Origin: an uncultured Clostridia bacterium
GTDB taxonomy: Bacteria > Bacillota > Clostridia > Christensenellales > Aristaeellaceae
Assembly (NCBI GenBank): GCA_946615785.1
Contig: CAMOIA010000058.1
Location: 1 to 8,234 of the forward strand
Length of the DNA stretch: 8,234 bases
Direction of reading: 5' to 3'
A model generated the notes under the pieces. The model was not told where the DNA came from and did no database searches. It saw only the letters and a program-made list of their open reading frames with translations. Of this stretch, positions 6,613 through 8,234 are shown piece by piece (position 1 is the first letter of the stretch; the number at the start of each line of letters is the position of its first letter). Both the position numbers and the translations under genes were made by a program.

Positions 6613-7768
6613 GCTCCGCCTCCATTTCCGTCATCAGGGGATCGACGGCGACCGTCGCGACGGCATGCGCGCTGATTCCCTCTTCCCGTCCTTCATAGCC
6701 CATATGCTCCGTTGTGGTTGCCTTCACGGAAACGCAGGCCGTGGGAACGCCCAGCGCCTCCGCGGTCGTCCTGCGCATCGCATCGATATACGGCATCAGC
6801 TTTGGCCGCTGGCAGACGATGGTAACGTCCGCGTTGACGATCCGGATTCCTTTGCCGCAAAGATGCTGTGCGACCCGTTTAAGCAAAAGCACGGACGAAA
6901 TGCCCCGAAACCGCTCGTCCGTATCCGGAAACCACTGCCCGATATCCCCCATCGCGGCAGCGCCAAGCAGCGCGTCGGTCAGCGCATGCAGGGGGGCGTC
7001 GGCGTCGCTGTGTCCAAGCAGGCCCCGGTCATAAGGTACCTCCACCCCGCACAGGATCAGCTTTCTGCCCTTTTCAAACCGGTGCGCGTCCAGACCGAAC
7101 CCGGTCCGGTATATCTTTTGCGACAGGCGTTCCGCCAAAGCAATATCCTCCCTTTGGGTCAGCTTCACATTCTCCGCCATGCCCCTGCAAAGGCACACGG
7201 GCAATCCCGCATGCTCAAAAAGCGCCGCTTCGTCCGTATAGGAACCGTCCGCAAGCGCGTATGCCTTCAAAAGATCCTGCAGGCGAAAACACTGCGGCGT
7301 CTGGGTGCGGTACAGCCCCTCACGGCTTACGGTTTTGACATCGCCGTCCGTACACTTTTTCAGCGTATCGGTCACGGGAACCGCCGGAACCGCGCTGCCG
7401 TGCTCCAGCGCAAATTGCATGCAGTCGGCCACAAACGCCGGGGTGATCATCGGCCTTGCGCCGTCGTGGATCAGAACGAACGCGTCCCTGTCCTCGATCG
7501 CGTCAAGACCGTTTTTCACTGATGCCTGTCTGTCCGCGCCGCCGTAAACGAGCTTCGCGTCAGCGTGCCATGCCAAAAGGGCTTTGCGGAACAGCGCCTC
7601 GTCCGAGGGACGAATCACCAGGACGCATTCGCATCCGGCCTTCCTGAAAGCGTGCAGGCACCTGATCACGGCGGGAACGCCGTTCACAGGAATCAGGGTT
7701 TTGCTGGTCTGCATAGGGCCCATCCGCGTCGCGTCTCCCCCGCAGACGATGACCGCATAAAACGCCAT
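6599..7768 (-). CDS. ispDF: Bifunctional IspDF: MEP cytidylyltransferase and cyclodiphosphate synthase
   Basis: This fused enzyme catalyses two non-consecutive steps of the MEP isoprenoid pathway. IspD joins CTP to 2-C-methylerythritol 4-phosphate. IspF cyclises the IspE product to 2-C-methyl-D-erythritol 2,4-cyclodiphosphate. IspD spans about 1-213. Its nucleotide loop is CGGDATRM (9-16) with Lys-23, followed by DGARP (102-106), RTQTPQCF (154-161) and TDEAALFEHAG (178-188). IspF spans about 219-375, with the metal ligands Asp-227 and His-229 in GLDAH and His-261 in HALTDALLGA. It also has GHSDAD, WFPDTD and the KATTTE motif (349-354). The IspD loop is divergent from the usual AAGxGxRM, but key residues remain. 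The start ATG lies 2 nt after the stop of the preceding gene with GGAG 5 nt upstream, and its stop lies inside the next gene. Tight operon context and both complete catalytic sets make the call strong. IspE is not in the window. Confidence 0.95.
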   Translation of the reverse strand: MAFYAVIVCGGDATRMGPMQTSKTLIPVNGVPAVIRCLHAFRKAGCECVLVIRPSDEALFRKALLAWHADAKLVYGGADRQASVKNGLDAIEDRDAFVLIHDGARPMITPAFVADCMQFALEHGSAVPAVPVTDTLKKCTDGDVKTVSREGLYRTQTPQCFRLQDLLKAYALADGSYTDEAALFEHAGLPVCLCRGMAENVKLTQREDIALAERLSQKIYRTGFGLDAHRFEKGRKLILCGVEVPYDRGLLGHSDADAPLHALTDALLGAAAMGDIGQWFPDTDERFRGISSVLLLKRVAQHLCGKGIRIVNADVTIVCQRPKLMPYIDAMRRTTAEALGVPTACVSVKATTTEHMGYEGREEGISAHAVATVAVDPLMTEMEAEHDPE

Positions 7769-7770
7769 CC

Positions 7771-8234
7771 TTACTCCGCGCCCTCCTTTGCATTCTGTTC
7801 AGCGAGTACGGAAAACAGATACCTGTAAATCTCGCCTGCTTTCTGCGGCCACACCGCTTCAAACTGCCTTGCCATTTCTTCCGTTGGCAGGGAGAGGGAA
7901 ACCTTCAGCATCTCCATTTCTTTTTCCATCACGGACATTTCAAGCGCATACTCTCCGCGCGCCGTCTGATGATGGCGCGCGGGATACGCCTGCTGGTCGC
8001 GGATCTTCTCTTTCCACAGGGGCATCTTCTCGTCCAGCAAATCGCGCACCGACGCCGGAATGTCCCTTGCAAACAGCCGCACCGCTTCCTGTCCGGCTTC
8101 TGTGGGGGAATACATGCTGCTCCCGATCCCCGGCGTACGGACGCACTGCCCCTGGGCGCAGAGCTGCTGGAGGGTCAGCATCATATCGAAATAATTCATC
8201 AGGTCGTTTTCAAACAGCAGCTGCAGCAGCTGCA
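7771..8234 (-). CDS. DUF4364 family protein, 5' end outside window
   Basis: The frame is open to the window edge: upstream of the first visible ATG (8197-8199) it continues as QLLQLLFENDL, so the ATG is probably internal and the true start lies to the right. About 153 residues are visible. ENDLMNYFDMMLTLQQL resembles the winged-helix-like N-terminal part of DUF4364, and YSPTEAGQEAVRLF matches its TEEGK-type wing region. A C-terminal part with alternating charged and hydrophobic residues follows, ending in a stretch near EIYRYLF. This family is typical of Clostridia. A DNA-binding or regulatory role is suspected from the winged-helix resemblance but is not established. It is the first visible gene of the minus-strand cluster and lies 2 nt before ispDF, so it is almost certainly cotranscribed with it. 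Confidence 0.75.
   Translation of the reverse strand, partial: QLLQLLFENDLMNYFDMMLTLQQLCAQGQCVRTPGIGSSMYSPTEAGQEAVRLFARDIPASVRDLLDEKMPLWKEKIRDQQAYPARHHQTARGEYALEMSVMEKEMEMLKVSLSLPTEEMARQFEAVWPQKAGEIYRYLFSVLAEQNAKEGAE

Noticed and set aside
8211..8234. CAGCAG/CTGCAG short repeat at the right edge
   Set aside because: It fits the open DUF4364 frame, encoding Gln-Leu-Leu twice, and is cut by the window edge. There is no sign of a wider repeat array.

Overview
The window (about 8.2 kb, GC-rich) reads as ordinary chromosome of a Bacillota/Clostridia-type anaerobe. The reasons are a DUF4364-type gene, a YitT-family (DUF161 + DUF2179) membrane protein, strong AAGGAGG-like ribosome binding sites, and a mixed-substrate-group phosphofructokinase. 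The moderately high GC would suit gut lineages such as Christensenellales or Oscillospirales, but that placement is inference. No RNA genes, insertion sequences, phage genes, CRISPR arrays or attachment sites were seen.

Layout. The left edge carries the 3' part of a plus-strand thymidine kinase gene (tdk), closed by a good intrinsic terminator. Everything else is on the minus strand and is read right to left. First come a DUF4364 gene (its 5' end lies outside the window), a fused ispDF (MEP isoprenoid pathway), a HerA/YjgR-like DUF853 ATPase and pfkA. These four are packed with gaps of 2 nt, a 14-nt overlap and 51 nt. A perfect 10-bp hairpin with a T-run follows pfkA, then a YitT-family membrane protein, then two consecutive COG0523/G3E (CobW-like) GTPases. 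A second hairpin lies between the last GTPase gene and the convergent tdk.

Function. The right-hand cluster looks like a housekeeping operon whose members do not share a pathway (isoprenoid precursors, a DNA-translocase-like ATPase, glycolysis). The left-hand pair is the most distinctive part. GTPase A is a canonical CobW-type protein with the CxCC motif and an 86-residue insert holding 35 His and 32 Asp, which strongly suggests metal binding or storage. GTPase B is a divergent paralogue that has lost CxCC. It carries a C-terminal domain resembling the YcgQ/DUF1980 (COG3689) domain, a family found near zinc-responsive COG0523 genes. Together they could form a two-GTPase metal-trafficking module, with zinc as the first guess; this is inference.

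Caveats. All assignments come from reading motifs by eye. No database search was run. I found no strong evidence for a wholly new system; the GTPase pair and the hairpin placed just before yitT are the best leads.
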